64,000 bases of DNA from Bacteroidetes bacterium GWF2_35_48 (GCA_001769125.1 MEOG01000082.1:82747-146746); one strand, 5' to 3'. Shown: positions 45,989 to 54,297, counted from the stretch's first letter. Notes: a model not told the origin generated them from the sequence alone. Program-made: numbers and translations.

Positions 45989-47684
45989 ATGATTCCCCAA
46001 ATAGGCGTTTTTATTAGCAGTGTACAATCAGAATTTGCAGAAGAACGCAAACTTTTAATTGATTATCTTAAATCGGATAGTCTTTTAGGAATGTTTTTCG
46101 TGCCTTTTATTTTTGAGCAATTACCTGCAACAAATCATTCGGCAACTTCTGTTTTTCTTAAAGAAGTAGAGCGATGTGATATCTATATCGGGCTTTTCGG
46201 TAAAGAATATGGTTTTCAAGACACCGAAGGCGTTTCCCCAACAGAAAGAGAGTTTAATCATGCATGTCTTCATTCTAAAACCCGACTGATTTTTGTTTGT
46301 AATCAAAACGCAGAAATAAGGCATAGTAAGGAAATAGCATTGATTAAAAAAGCAGAACAATTGGTTGTAAGAAAAACATTCTCAACTTTTGCTGAGTTAA
46401 AAGCTTCCGTTTATGCTTCTCTTGTCAGATATTTAGAAGAAAAAGAGTTTATCAGAACGCTTCCCTTTGATGCAGCTTTTAATAATAAAGCAAACCTTGA
46501 TGATATAAATTTTGATAAAATTGTTGAATTTGTCCGAATTGCAAAAGCAAAAAGAGGTTTCCCTTTACCTCTTGAGTCTTTGCCGGAAACCATACTTACA
46601 CATCTGAATTTATTAGATAACAATCGCTTGTGTAATGCCGCAATTTTATTGTTTGGAAAACAACCACAGCGATTTTTTATTACTTCAGAAATTAAGTGTG
46701 CACACTTTCATGGTTTAGAAATTGTTAAACCCATACCCTCTTATCAGGTTTATAAAGGAGATGTTTTTCAATTGGTAAATCAGGCTGTTGATTTTGTGCT
46801 TTCAAGAATAGATGTTACTGTGGGAACAAGAGATGCCGGTACACAAGTTCCTGTAAGGTATGAACTACCGCAAGCTGCCGTAACCGAAGCCATTGTAAAT
46901 GCTATTGCGCACAGAGATTATACAAGTAATGGAAGTGTTCAGGTTATGTTATTTAGTGTCAGCAAGAAAACTCATGTTTTTTTGCATAAAAAATCAGTGA
47001 CTGATAAGAAAACAGCAAGTGCAAGGCTTGCGAGGATTGAATGTCAGGAGTTTACTTGCGTAAATGACTGACGTGAAAGACGAGCGTAACGCAGCAATTG
47101 CTGTTTTCTTGCAGGCACTATTTAAAGATCGGCTTGAAATATGGAATCCCGGTAGTTTACCCTATGGTCTTACCATAGCAAAGCTTAAAGTGCCTCATAG
47201 CTCCATGCCTGCTAATCCTTTACTCGCTGAATCTATGTATTTAGCAGGTTATATAGAAAGGATGGGTACCGGAACAGGCGATATTATTCGGCAATGTTAT
47301 GATTGGGGTTTGAAAGAACCGGAATTTATTCAGGAAGAAGTTTTTAAAACAGTAATCTGGCGCACCGTGCAAGCTACCGTGCAAGCTACCGTGCAAGCTA
47401 CCGTGCAAGCTACCGTGCAAGCTGACGAAGATTTAAATTTAGCTGCATCAGATTTTGTAAAAAGAGTTGTTCTGGTTTTGTCAAGTGAATTAAAAAGATC
47501 TGAAATTCAAGGTGCATTAGACTTAAAGCATCGCGATAATTTTGTTGAAAATTATCTTACTCCGTCTGTTGAATCAGGTTATATTGAAATGAAATATCAG
47601 AATAATCCGAATCATCCTCAACAGCGTTACCGTTTAACCCCCAAAGGAAAAAAACTTAAAGAAGCACTCGAAAAAAATAATTAA
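45989..47684 (+). pseudogene. DUF4062 + RecG-like ATP-binding gene interrupted by a MITE-like element
   Basis: The upstream part encodes a DUF4062 domain (IGVFISSVQSEFAEERKLL, then YIGLFGKEYGF) and a linker. The ATP-binding half follows (LPQAAVTEAIVNAIAHRDYT). The element 46956-47118 interrupts it after NGSVQVMLF. Removing the element and one TATTTA gives KDRLEIWNPGSLPYGLTIAK in frame, and the whole frame becomes 509 codons including stop. The C-terminus has five 12-bp repeats (ACCGTGCAAGCT, 47364-47423) and a winged-helix end. DUF4062 occurs at the N-terminus of defence-type proteins, where it is thought to be TIR-like. Apart from the insertion, no other lesion is seen. Confidence 0.9.
46956..47118. 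mobile_element. MITE-like element, type A, with TATTTA target duplication
   Basis: At 163 bp, its ends are GTGTCAGCAAGAAAAC and GTTTTCTTGCAGGCAC (14 of 16 positions inverse complementary). Flanks 46950-46955 and 47119-47124 are both TATTTA. AAGAAAACAGCAA pairs exactly with TTGCTGTTTTCTT, and GTCAG pairs with CTGAC around GGAGTTTAC-TTGC-GTAAATGA. Confidence 0.9.
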
Positions 47685-47691
47685 AATCATG

Positions 47692-47730
47692 ATGATGAAA
47701 TTTGTAGACTTACAAAAAAAACAACATTAA
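47692..47730 (+). pseudogene. Second DegT/DnrJ-type 5' stub
   Basis: MMKFVDLQKKQH then stop is identical in sequence to the stub at 40447. About 100 bp of following sequence, including the CGCTG/CAGCG hairpin, is nearly identical as well. Confidence 0.5.
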
Positions 47731-48177
47731 CCGAATGAACATCAACTCCCGCTGCCTTCGTCGCCGCTCAGTCAGCGTTAACTCGGAACTCAGAACTAAC
47801 AACAAAAATTAATCAAACAACAATTAATCTTCAATCGCCGCGGCGATCAACTAATTTTTAAATTTTCAAATCTTCAAATTGAATAATTTTCAAATAATAT
47901 ACAACCGAACATCAACCAAACATCAACTCTCGCTGCCTTCGACTCCGCTCAGTCAGCGTTAACTCAGAACTCAGGTTTCGACTTCGCTCAACCTGCGGAA
48001 CTCCGAACTCGGAACTCGGAACCCGAAACCCAGAATCCAGAACTTTAAACTTTAAACCTTTACATTGAGCTTGTCGAAATGTGAAACTTTAAACTCATTA
48101 AACTCATTTTCAAACCTGTCTGCCACAGCAGCAAGCCAGGCAGGTTTTCAAATTGACTCATTGGCACATCAGCACAG
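47731..48177. repeat. Intergenic repeat block
   Basis: Two CGCTG/CAGCG hairpins (about 47750-47778 and 47934-47962) and a CAGGTTTCGACTTCGCTC plus AACCTG hairpin (about 47972-47997). Heptamers AACTCGG/AACCCAG, the word CATTGAGCTTGTCGAAATG near 48062, and an AACCTG/CAGGTT hairpin near 48114-48150 complete it. No gene. Confidence 0.75.
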
Positions 48178-48302
48178 ACACGCCCCGCATGGACGCTTAT
48201 GAATAAATTACCCATGTATAAAAATTGTTTGCATACAAATTTGGATAATGCTCAATGGTTAGAAGATTGCTTGGTAAATATTCCAAGCAGTGTGAGAATT
48301 TA
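48178..48302 (+). pseudogene. 3' fragment of a LegC-type aminotransferase (copy 1)
   Basis: In frame it reads TRPAWTLMNKLPMYKNCLHT, then NLDNAQWLEDCLVN and IPSSVRI with a stop at 48300. This is the C-terminal end of a LegC-family (UDP/GDP-sugar 4-keto) aminotransferase. It matches the longer fragment at 50087 and, like it, precedes a rhuM gene with the same 23-bp spacer. Confidence 0.75.
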
Positions 48303-48325
48303 AATTAGTGAAATAGGAGTTAATT

Positions 48326-49190
48326 ATGAATCAGGGCGAAATTATATTATACCAGCCTATTGGTACCCAAAATTTTCAAATCGAAGTAAGAATTGAAGAT
48401 GAAACAGTATGGCTTACACAGAATCAGATGGTTGAATTATTTGACTCGTCTAAGCAAAATATTAGCCTACATATAAATAATATTTTTAAAGAAGGGGTAT
48501 TAAACAAAAACTTAGTTGTCAAGTATTCCTTGACAGCTGCCTCTGATGGGAAAAAATATAATATTGCATTTTACAACCTTGATGTAATTATTTCGGTAGG
48601 TTATCGTGTGAAATCTATACGTGGAACTCAATTCCGTATTTGGGCAAACAATGTTTTGAAAAATTACTTATTAAAAGGATACGCAGTACATCATCGTGTT
48701 GAAAAAATTGAAAAAAAACTGGTTGAGCATGACCAAAAATTTGATTTACTTATAAAAACGAACTCAACACCTAATGAAGGCATTTTCTATGACGGACAAA
48801 TATTCGATTCATATAACTTTGTTTCAAAGCTTATTAAATCAGCAAAAAATTCAATTATTCTTATTGATAATTATATTGAAGAATTAGTATTAACCTTGCT
48901 CTCTAAACGGAACAAAAATGTAACAGCAACAATACACAGCATCTGTTTCAAAACAATTGCATTTAGATTTGTTACGATTTAATGCACAATATCCAACTAT
49001 AGAGATAAAAACATTTTCTAAATCGCACGATAGATTTTTAATTATTGACAAAAAAACTGTTTATCATATTGGGGCATCACTAAAAGACCTTGGAAAGAAA
49101 GCCTGTGGTGAGCTTGTCGAACCATGGTTTGAATTTTCAAAAATTGAAATCAATGCATCAGAAATGATAAAGAAGCTAAAAAAACAATAA
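48326..49190 (+). pseudogene. Frameshifted rhuM (copy 3)
   Basis: The N-terminal two thirds are intact (MNQGEIILYQPIGTQNFQ, VWLTQNQMVELFDSS, GYRVKSIRGTQFRIWANN). Relative to the copy at 49207, two bases are missing around 48935-48945, so the frame breaks after KNVTATI. The second frame from 48957 carries LDLLRFNAQYPTIEIKTFSK and HDRFLIID. It also has an 8-residue insertion, ACGELVEP, encoded by a 24-bp palindromic repeat at 49101-49124 in place of nothing in the other copies. It is probably not functional. Confidence 0.85.
49101..49124. repeat. REP-like 24-bp insertion in a coding sequence
   Basis: TGGT-GAGCTTGTCGA-ACCA, a small hairpin, lies exactly between codons that are adjacent in the other rhuM copies (GKK | WF). 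The word GAGCTTGTCGAA matches intergenic repeats near 42985 and 48066. The insertion keeps the frame. Confidence 0.7.
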
Positions 49191-49206
49191 ATAGTTTAAA
49201 TTTATA

Positions 49207-50085
49207 ATGAAAGAAGAATCAGACAGTAATCATGGTGAAATAATTTTGTATCAGGCATCGGACAACAAAACTGCATTAGAGGTACGCTTTGAAGAAGAAA
49301 CGGTTTGGCTTACCCAAGCACAAATAGCAGAATTGTTTGGCACCAAAAGACCAGCTATTACCAAGCATCTGATTAATATCTATAAATCAGGCGAATTAAT
49401 TGAAAATAGCACATGTTCCATTTTGGAACACATGGGTATAACAGGAGTTCAAAAATATCAAACACAGTATTATAATCTTGATGCCATTTTATCTGTAGGA
49501 TATAGGGTTAATTCGAAAAATGCAACGCAATTCCGTATTTGGGCTAATGGTATTTTAAAAAGTTACCTGCTAAAAGGATATGCTATTCGCCAGCAATTTG
49601 AGCATATTGAAAAGAAATTACATCAACATGATAAAACACTTTTTGAACACGAACAAAAAATTGGTTTAATTATTAAAACGGCATTGCCTCCTCATGAAGG
49701 TATTTTCTTCGATGGACAAATTTTTGATGCTTATGCTTTCGTTTCAAAAATTATAAAATCAGCAAAAAAATCAATAATACTAATCGATAATTACATCGAC
49801 GAAAGTGTATTAACCTTGCTCTCTAAACGGAGCAAAAACGTAACGGCAACAATATATACAACAAATATTTCAAAACAATTGCATTTAGATTTGTTACGAT
49901 TTAATGCACAATATTCAACTTTAGAAATAAAAACATTTTCTAAATCACACGATAGGTTTTTAATTATTGACGAAAAAATAATTTATCATATCGGGGCTTC
50001 TCTCAAGGATCTTGGCAAAAAGTGGTTCGCGTTCTCGAAAATAGAACTTGATGTCAAAGAAATTATGGCAAAATTAGAAAAATAA
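49207..50085 (+). CDS. Virulence RhuM family protein (copy 4)
   Basis: This 292-residue protein looks intact. The RhuM domain contains VWLTQAQIAELFGTKRPAIT, a segment that differs from the other copies, then the shared NATQFRIWANGILKSYLLKG. A heptad-rich coiled coil (FEHIEKKLHQHDKTLFEHEQ) precedes the PLD-like tail (KKSIILIDNYIDESVLTLLS, HDRFLIID). The last 390 bp are nearly identical in DNA to the end of copy 5, so the tail has been duplicated or homogenised while the N-terminus stayed different. A LegC fragment begins 1 bp after the stop. Confidence 0.87.
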   Translation: MKEESDSNHGEIILYQASDNKTALEVRFEEETVWLTQAQIAELFGTKRPAITKHLINIYKSGELIENSTCSILEHMGITGVQKYQTQYYNLDAILSVGYRVNSKNATQFRIWANGILKSYLLKGYAIRQQFEHIEKKLHQHDKTLFEHEQKIGLIIKTALPPHEGIFFDGQIFDAYAFVSKIIKSAKKSIILIDNYIDESVLTLLSKRSKNVTATIYTTNISKQLHLDLLRFNAQYSTLEIKTFSKSHDRFLIIDEKIIYHIGASLKDLGKKWFAFSKIELDVKEIMAKLEK

Positions 50086-50086
50086 A

Positions 50087-50314
50087 ATGCCAAATTATCG
50101 CACAAACCTCTGGCTTAATTGTATTTTTCTTAAAGACAAAACAGAGCGTGATGATTTTTTAAAATACACAAACGAAAATGGAGTAATGACACGGCCTGCA
50201 TGGACGCTTATGAATAAATTACCCATGTATAAAAATTGTTTGCATACCAATCTGGAAAATGCTCAATGGTTAGAAGACAGATTGGTAAATATTGCAAGTA
50301 GTGTGAGAATATGA
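50087..50314 (+). pseudogene. 3' fragment of a LegC-type aminotransferase (copy 2)
   Basis: The 75-residue frame reads NYRTNLWLNCIFLKDKTERD, then DFLKYTNENGVMTRPAWTLM and MYKNCLHTNLENAQWLED. This is the last fifth of a LegC-family aminotransferase that normally has about 380 residues. The PLP lysine and most of the enzyme are missing. It lies between rhuM copies 4 and 5. Confidence 0.8.
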
Positions 50315-50337
50315 AATTAGTGAAATAGGAGTTAAGT

Positions 50338-51186
50338 ATGAATCAGGGCGAAATTATATTATACCAGCCTGTTGGTCAGCCAGATTTTCAAATCGAAGTA
50401 CGAATTGAAGATGAAACAGTATGGCTCAATCGCCTGCAAATTGCAGAATTGTTCGACAGAGATGTTAAAACTATAGGGAAGCATATAACTAATGCTCTTA
50501 GGGAAGAGTTGCAATCAATTTCAGTTGTCGCAAATTTTGCGATAACTGCTTCCGATGGTAAAACATATAAGGTTGAGCATTTTAATTTAGACATGATTCT
50601 TTCTATAGGTTATAGGGTTAAATCGCAACGTGGGGTTCAATTTAGAATATGGGCAAATAAAGTGTTAAAAGAATATCTTTTAAAAGGGTACGTAATACAT
50701 CAGAGGATTGAGAATTTAGAAGATGATGTTTTCCTTTTGAAAAAGAAAGTTGAAGAGTTTGATATTCATATTAAAACAAGTTTGCCTCCTCATGAAGGAA
50801 TTTTCTTCGATGGACAAATTTTTGATGCTTATGCTTTCGTTTCAAAAATTGTAAAATCAGCAAAAAAATCAATAATACTAATCGATAATTACATCGACGA
50901 AAGTGTATTAACCTTGCTTTCTAAACGGAGCAAAAACGTAACGGCAACAATATATACAACAAATATTTCAAAACAATTGCATTTAGATTTGTTACGATTT
51001 AATGCACAATATCCAACTTTAGAGATAAAAATATTTTCTAAATCACACGATAGGTTTTTAATTATTGACGAAAAAATAATTTATCATATCGGGGCTTCTC
51101 TCAAGGATCTTGGCAAAAAGTGGTTTGCTTTCTCGAAAATAGAACTTGATGCCAAAGAAATTATGGCAAAGCTTAATAACAAATAA
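50338..51186 (+). CDS. Virulence RhuM family protein (copy 5)
   Basis: The 282-residue protein looks intact. Its first 30 codons are nearly identical in DNA to copy 3. The next part (VWLNRLQIAELFDRDVKTIG, then KHITNALREELQS) is unique and lacks the TQ of the other copies. The tail from GIFFDGQIFDAYAFVSKI to the end is nearly identical to copy 4. It is thus a mosaic of copy 3-like, unique and copy 4-like segments. The motifs SQRGVQFRIWANK and HDRFLIID are intact. Confidence 0.87.
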   Translation: MNQGEIILYQPVGQPDFQIEVRIEDETVWLNRLQIAELFDRDVKTIGKHITNALREELQSISVVANFAITASDGKTYKVEHFNLDMILSIGYRVKSQRGVQFRIWANKVLKEYLLKGYVIHQRIENLEDDVFLLKKKVEEFDIHIKTSLPPHEGIFFDGQIFDAYAFVSKIVKSAKKSIILIDNYIDESVLTLLSKRSKNVTATIYTTNISKQLHLDLLRFNAQYPTLEIKIFSKSHDRFLIIDEKIIYHIGASLKDLGKKWFAFSKIELDAKEIMAKLNNK

Positions 51187-51721
51187 AATTAAATTAATAC
51201 ATCAACTCCCGGTGCCTTCGATGCTTCGGCTTAGCTCAGCAACCTCAAGCTCAGTCACCGGTTAAACACTGAACCCAGAACCCAGAACTCAGAACTCAGA
51301 ACTCGAAACTCAGAACCCGAAACCCGAAACTCAGAACCCAGAACTCGAAACTCGGAACGAACATCAACTAATTTTCAAATCTTCAAATTGAATAATTTTC
51401 AAATAATATACAACCAAACATCAACTCTCGCTGCCTTCGACTCCGCTCAGTCAGCGTTAACTTAGAACTCGGAACTCTGAACTAACAACTGAACATCAAC
51501 CAACATCTTTGCGGCTACCGCCTTTAGCAGCACAAGTCTGCGAGAAACAACGACCATCATTCGCCGCGGCGACTCGCTCAGTCAGCAACTAATATCCGTG
51601 TCGGCAGCGCAACAATTCATATAACTATTGAATAAAAATTACATCAAAAATCATTATTAATCTCGTTAAAATTTTAATTTTGTGATTCTTTGAAACATTA
51701 ATAATTGTCAAAATAAAAAAG
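51187..51721. repeat. Intergenic repeat block at the right edge of the island
   Basis: An extended hairpin at about 51205-51262 has stem CCGGTG/CACCGG, the strongest stem of the series. A long AACCCAG/AACTCAG heptamer run fills about 51268-51358. A second CGCTG/CAGCG hairpin lies at about 51427-51457, and a CGCCGCGGCG palindrome near 51561. The last 100 bp are AT-rich and precede pseC. Confidence 0.75.
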
Positions 51722-52873
51722 ATGAAAAAAATACCATACGGAAGACAAAATATAACGGAGGAAGATATTCAAGCTGTTGTTGATATTTTAAAATCCGATT
51801 TTTTAACACAAGGTCCGATAATTGCTGAATTTGAATCTGCTTTCTCATCTTATATCGGATGTAAATATGCTGTTGCTGTATCAAATGGCACAGCTGCTCT
51901 TCATTTATGCGCATTGGCATTAGATATTAAATCAGGTGATAAAGTAATTACAACGCCTATTACTTTTGCTGCTACGGCAAATTGTGTTCGTTACGCTGGC
52001 GGTGACGTTGTATTTGCAGATATTGATCCAAACACATATTTGCTTGACATAAAAGAAGTAGAAAAAAAATTAAAATCTGTTCCTAAGGGTACTTACAAAG
52101 GTATTATCCCTGTTGATTTTGCAGGTAGAGCTGTAAATTTAGAAGCATTTAGAAAACTTGCCGATGAATATGGTTGCTGGATAATTGAAGATTCTTGCCA
52201 TGCCCCTGGCGGTTTTTTCATTGACTCTATGGATGCTAAACATAACTGTGGTAATGGTCAATATGCAGAATTAGCTATATTTTCATTTCATCCCGTCAAA
52301 CATATTGCAGCAGGGGAAGGAGGAATGATTACTACAAATGATGAAAATCTTTATCACAGACTACGAAACCTCCGTACACACGGTATTCAACAAAATCCAA
52401 ATCTAAAACAGTTTAATCATGGCGCATGGTATTATGAAATGCAAGAGTTAGGATATAACTATAGATTAACAGATTTTCAGGCAGCATTAGCAATAAGTCA
52501 GTTGAAAAGAGCTAAAGAAGGAATAAAAAAAAGAATAAATATTGCATCTGTTTATGAAAAGGCTTTTGCTGGTAAATCATTTATTAAAAAGCAAGTCGGA
52601 TTAGTAGAAGGTCATGCTTATCATTTATACGTGGTTGAGGTTGAAAACCGCAATGGATTATATGATCACTTAAGAAATTATAATATTTTTCCGCAGATAC
52701 ATTATATCCCTGTACACCTGATGCCTTATTACAGACAATTTGGGTGGAAAGAAGGCGATTTTCCAATTGCAGAGAGCTACTATAATAATTGTTTAAGTAT
52801 ACCCATTTTCCCTACACTTACAGAAGAAGATCAAAAATTTGTGATAGAAAAAGTTTTTGAATTTTTTTGTTAG
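51722..52873 (+). CDS. pseC: UDP-4-amino-4,6-dideoxy-N-acetyl-beta-L-altrosamine transaminase
   Basis: The 383-residue PLP enzyme makes the second step of pseudaminic acid synthesis, transferring an amino group from glutamate to the 4-keto sugar. The start IPYGRQNITEEDIQAVVDIL with SDFLTQGPIIAEFE is diagnostic of PseC. The PLP lysine is K193 in SFHPVKHIAAGEGG, and IIEDSCHAPGG holds the PLP-contacting Asp. pseB, the preceding step, is not in the window. It is the first intact glycan gene after the island and is followed 53 bp later by an AlbA-type gene that interrupts the operon. Confidence 0.9.
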   Translation: MKKIPYGRQNITEEDIQAVVDILKSDFLTQGPIIAEFESAFSSYIGCKYAVAVSNGTAALHLCALALDIKSGDKVITTPITFAATANCVRYAGGDVVFADIDPNTYLLDIKEVEKKLKSVPKGTYKGIIPVDFAGRAVNLEAFRKLADEYGCWIIEDSCHAPGGFFIDSMDAKHNCGNGQYAELAIFSFHPVKHIAAGEGGMITTNDENLYHRLRNLRTHGIQQNPNLKQFNHGAWYYEMQELGYNYRLTDFQAALAISQLKRAKEGIKKRINIASVYEKAFAGKSFIKKQVGLVEGHAYHLYVVEVENRNGLYDHLRNYNIFPQIHYIPVHLMPYYRQFGWKEGDFPIAESYYNNCLSIPIFPTLTEEDQKFVIEKVFEFFC

Positions 52874-52926
52874 ATAACCTTGTCAATTTTATTAATAGTA
52901 TTTGAAAAACTTAGAATACTTATAAC

Positions 52927-54297
52927 GTGACTTTAGAAGATCTGAAAATATTGATTTCAAAAGGGGAATCTGAAACTCTTGAATTTAAAAGCAGTTTTAA
53001 CCAAGAAACAATTGTCTCTTTATCAGCTTTTACTAATACAAAAGGAGGAGTTGTTATTCTTGGTGTTTCTGATAAAAAAGAAATTTCAGGTGTTGTTATT
53101 AATGAGGAAACATTGCAAAATTGGACAAATGAAATTAAAACAAAAACATATCCATCTATTTTACCCGATGCTGAAATTTTTGAAATCGATAATAAAGTTA
53201 TAGTTTCACTTTCCGTTAAAGAATATCCTATAAAACCAGTATCTGTAAAAGGAAAATATTATAAACGAAAAGGAAATTCTAATCATCAGTTAAGTATTCA
53301 GGAAATATCTGACCTGCATTTAAAAACATTTAATTCAAGTTGGGATAATTATTTTACCAACAGTTACGATATAAATAATTTATCGTTGGAAAAAATTAAC
53401 GCATTTACAGATAAATTAAATAAAATCAGAGAAAACAATATTGTAGATGATCCCCTCACTGTTTTGCATAAATTTGAATTGATTAAAGTTGAAAAAATAA
53501 GCAATGCTTGTTTTTTATTATTTTCTAAAGATGATGTTTTTCAAGCGACAATTCATGCAGGTCGTTTTTCGGATAGTATTAGCATTAAAGATAATAAAAC
53601 AATCCGTTGTGATTTATTTGGTCAAATAGATGAGGTGTTGTCTTTTATTAAAAAGCACATCAACAAAGAATACATTATCACGGGTAACCCACAAAGAGAA
53701 GAGCGTTGGCAATATCCTCTGCAAGCCCTCAGAGAAATTGTGATTAATATGATTGTTCACCGTAATTATCAGGATGCAGGAGAGTCGATAATAAAAATTT
53801 ATAATGATAAAATTGAGTTTTTTAATCCTGGTCGTTTGCCAGATGATATTTCTATTGAACAATTAATTTCTGGAGATTATATATCACAGGCAAGAAATAA
53901 AAAAGTAGCCTCTATTTTCAAAGATACTGGCATCATAGAGCAATATGGCTCCGGAATTCGCAGAATAAGAGAAATTTTTATTGCATATCAATTATTGCCT
54001 CCACAATTTGAGAACTTTCAACATGGTTTTAAGGTTACTGTTTTTTCAAAACTAGAAAAGGTCGTAGAAAAGGTCGCAGAAAAGGTCGTAGAAAAGGTCG
54101 TAGAAGAATTAAGCTTAAACCAACAAAAAATAATTGATTGTATTAAATCAAATCATTTCATATCTGCAAAAGAAACTGCAGCAATTATTGGTATTTCTTT
54201 AAGAAAAGCACAAGAAAACTTTAAAAAATTAAAAGATAAAAAAATCATTAAACGCATTGGTCCCGATAAAGGGGGTTATTGGGAGGTGTTGAAATGA
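52927..54297 (+). CDS. AlbA_2/RecG-like ATP-binding protein inside the pse cluster
   Basis: The 456-residue protein starts at a GTG. The AlbA_2 domain carries SKGESETLEFKSSFNQETIV and FTNTKGGVVILGVSDKKE. The ATP-binding half carries LQALREIVINMIVHRNYQDA, then NPGRLPDDISIEQL and EQYGSGIRRIREIF. A linker of VVEK/VAEK tetrapeptides is encoded by 12-bp repeats at about 54055-54105, and a winged helix closes the protein (ISAKETAAIIGISLRKAQEN, ending RIGPDKGGYWEVLK). It is intact and shares its C-terminal design with the truncated copy at 44976. Its stop overlaps the ATG of a pseF fragment. Its place between sugar genes marks a separate insertion. Confidence 0.87.
   Translation: MTLEDLKILISKGESETLEFKSSFNQETIVSLSAFTNTKGGVVILGVSDKKEISGVVINEETLQNWTNEIKTKTYPSILPDAEIFEIDNKVIVSLSVKEYPIKPVSVKGKYYKRKGNSNHQLSIQEISDLHLKTFNSSWDNYFTNSYDINNLSLEKINAFTDKLNKIRENNIVDDPLTVLHKFELIKVEKISNACFLLFSKDDVFQATIHAGRFSDSISIKDNKTIRCDLFGQIDEVLSFIKKHINKEYIITGNPQREERWQYPLQALREIVINMIVHRNYQDAGESIIKIYNDKIEFFNPGRLPDDISIEQLISGDYISQARNKKVASIFKDTGIIEQYGSGIRRIREIFIAYQLLPPQFENFQHGFKVTVFSKLEKVVEKVAEKVVEKVVEELSLNQQKIIDCIKSNHFISAKETAAIIGISLRKAQENFKKLKDKKIIKRIGPDKGGYWEVLK

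Noticed and set aside
48326-51186. Diversity-generating retroelement acting on rhuM
   Set aside because: No reverse transcriptase, no template repeat and no adenine-biased substitutions; the pattern is block-wise recombination.
33201-51721. Integron-like cassette array, because genes alternate with repeat-rich spacers
   Set aside because: No integron integrase and no attC-type pairs (GTTRRRY with RYYYAAC) were found. The spacers hold different numbers of several unrelated repeat families.
41190-54297. Phase variation by the tetrapeptide repeats
   Set aside because: All units are 12 bp, so slippage would not shift the frame; only linker length would change.
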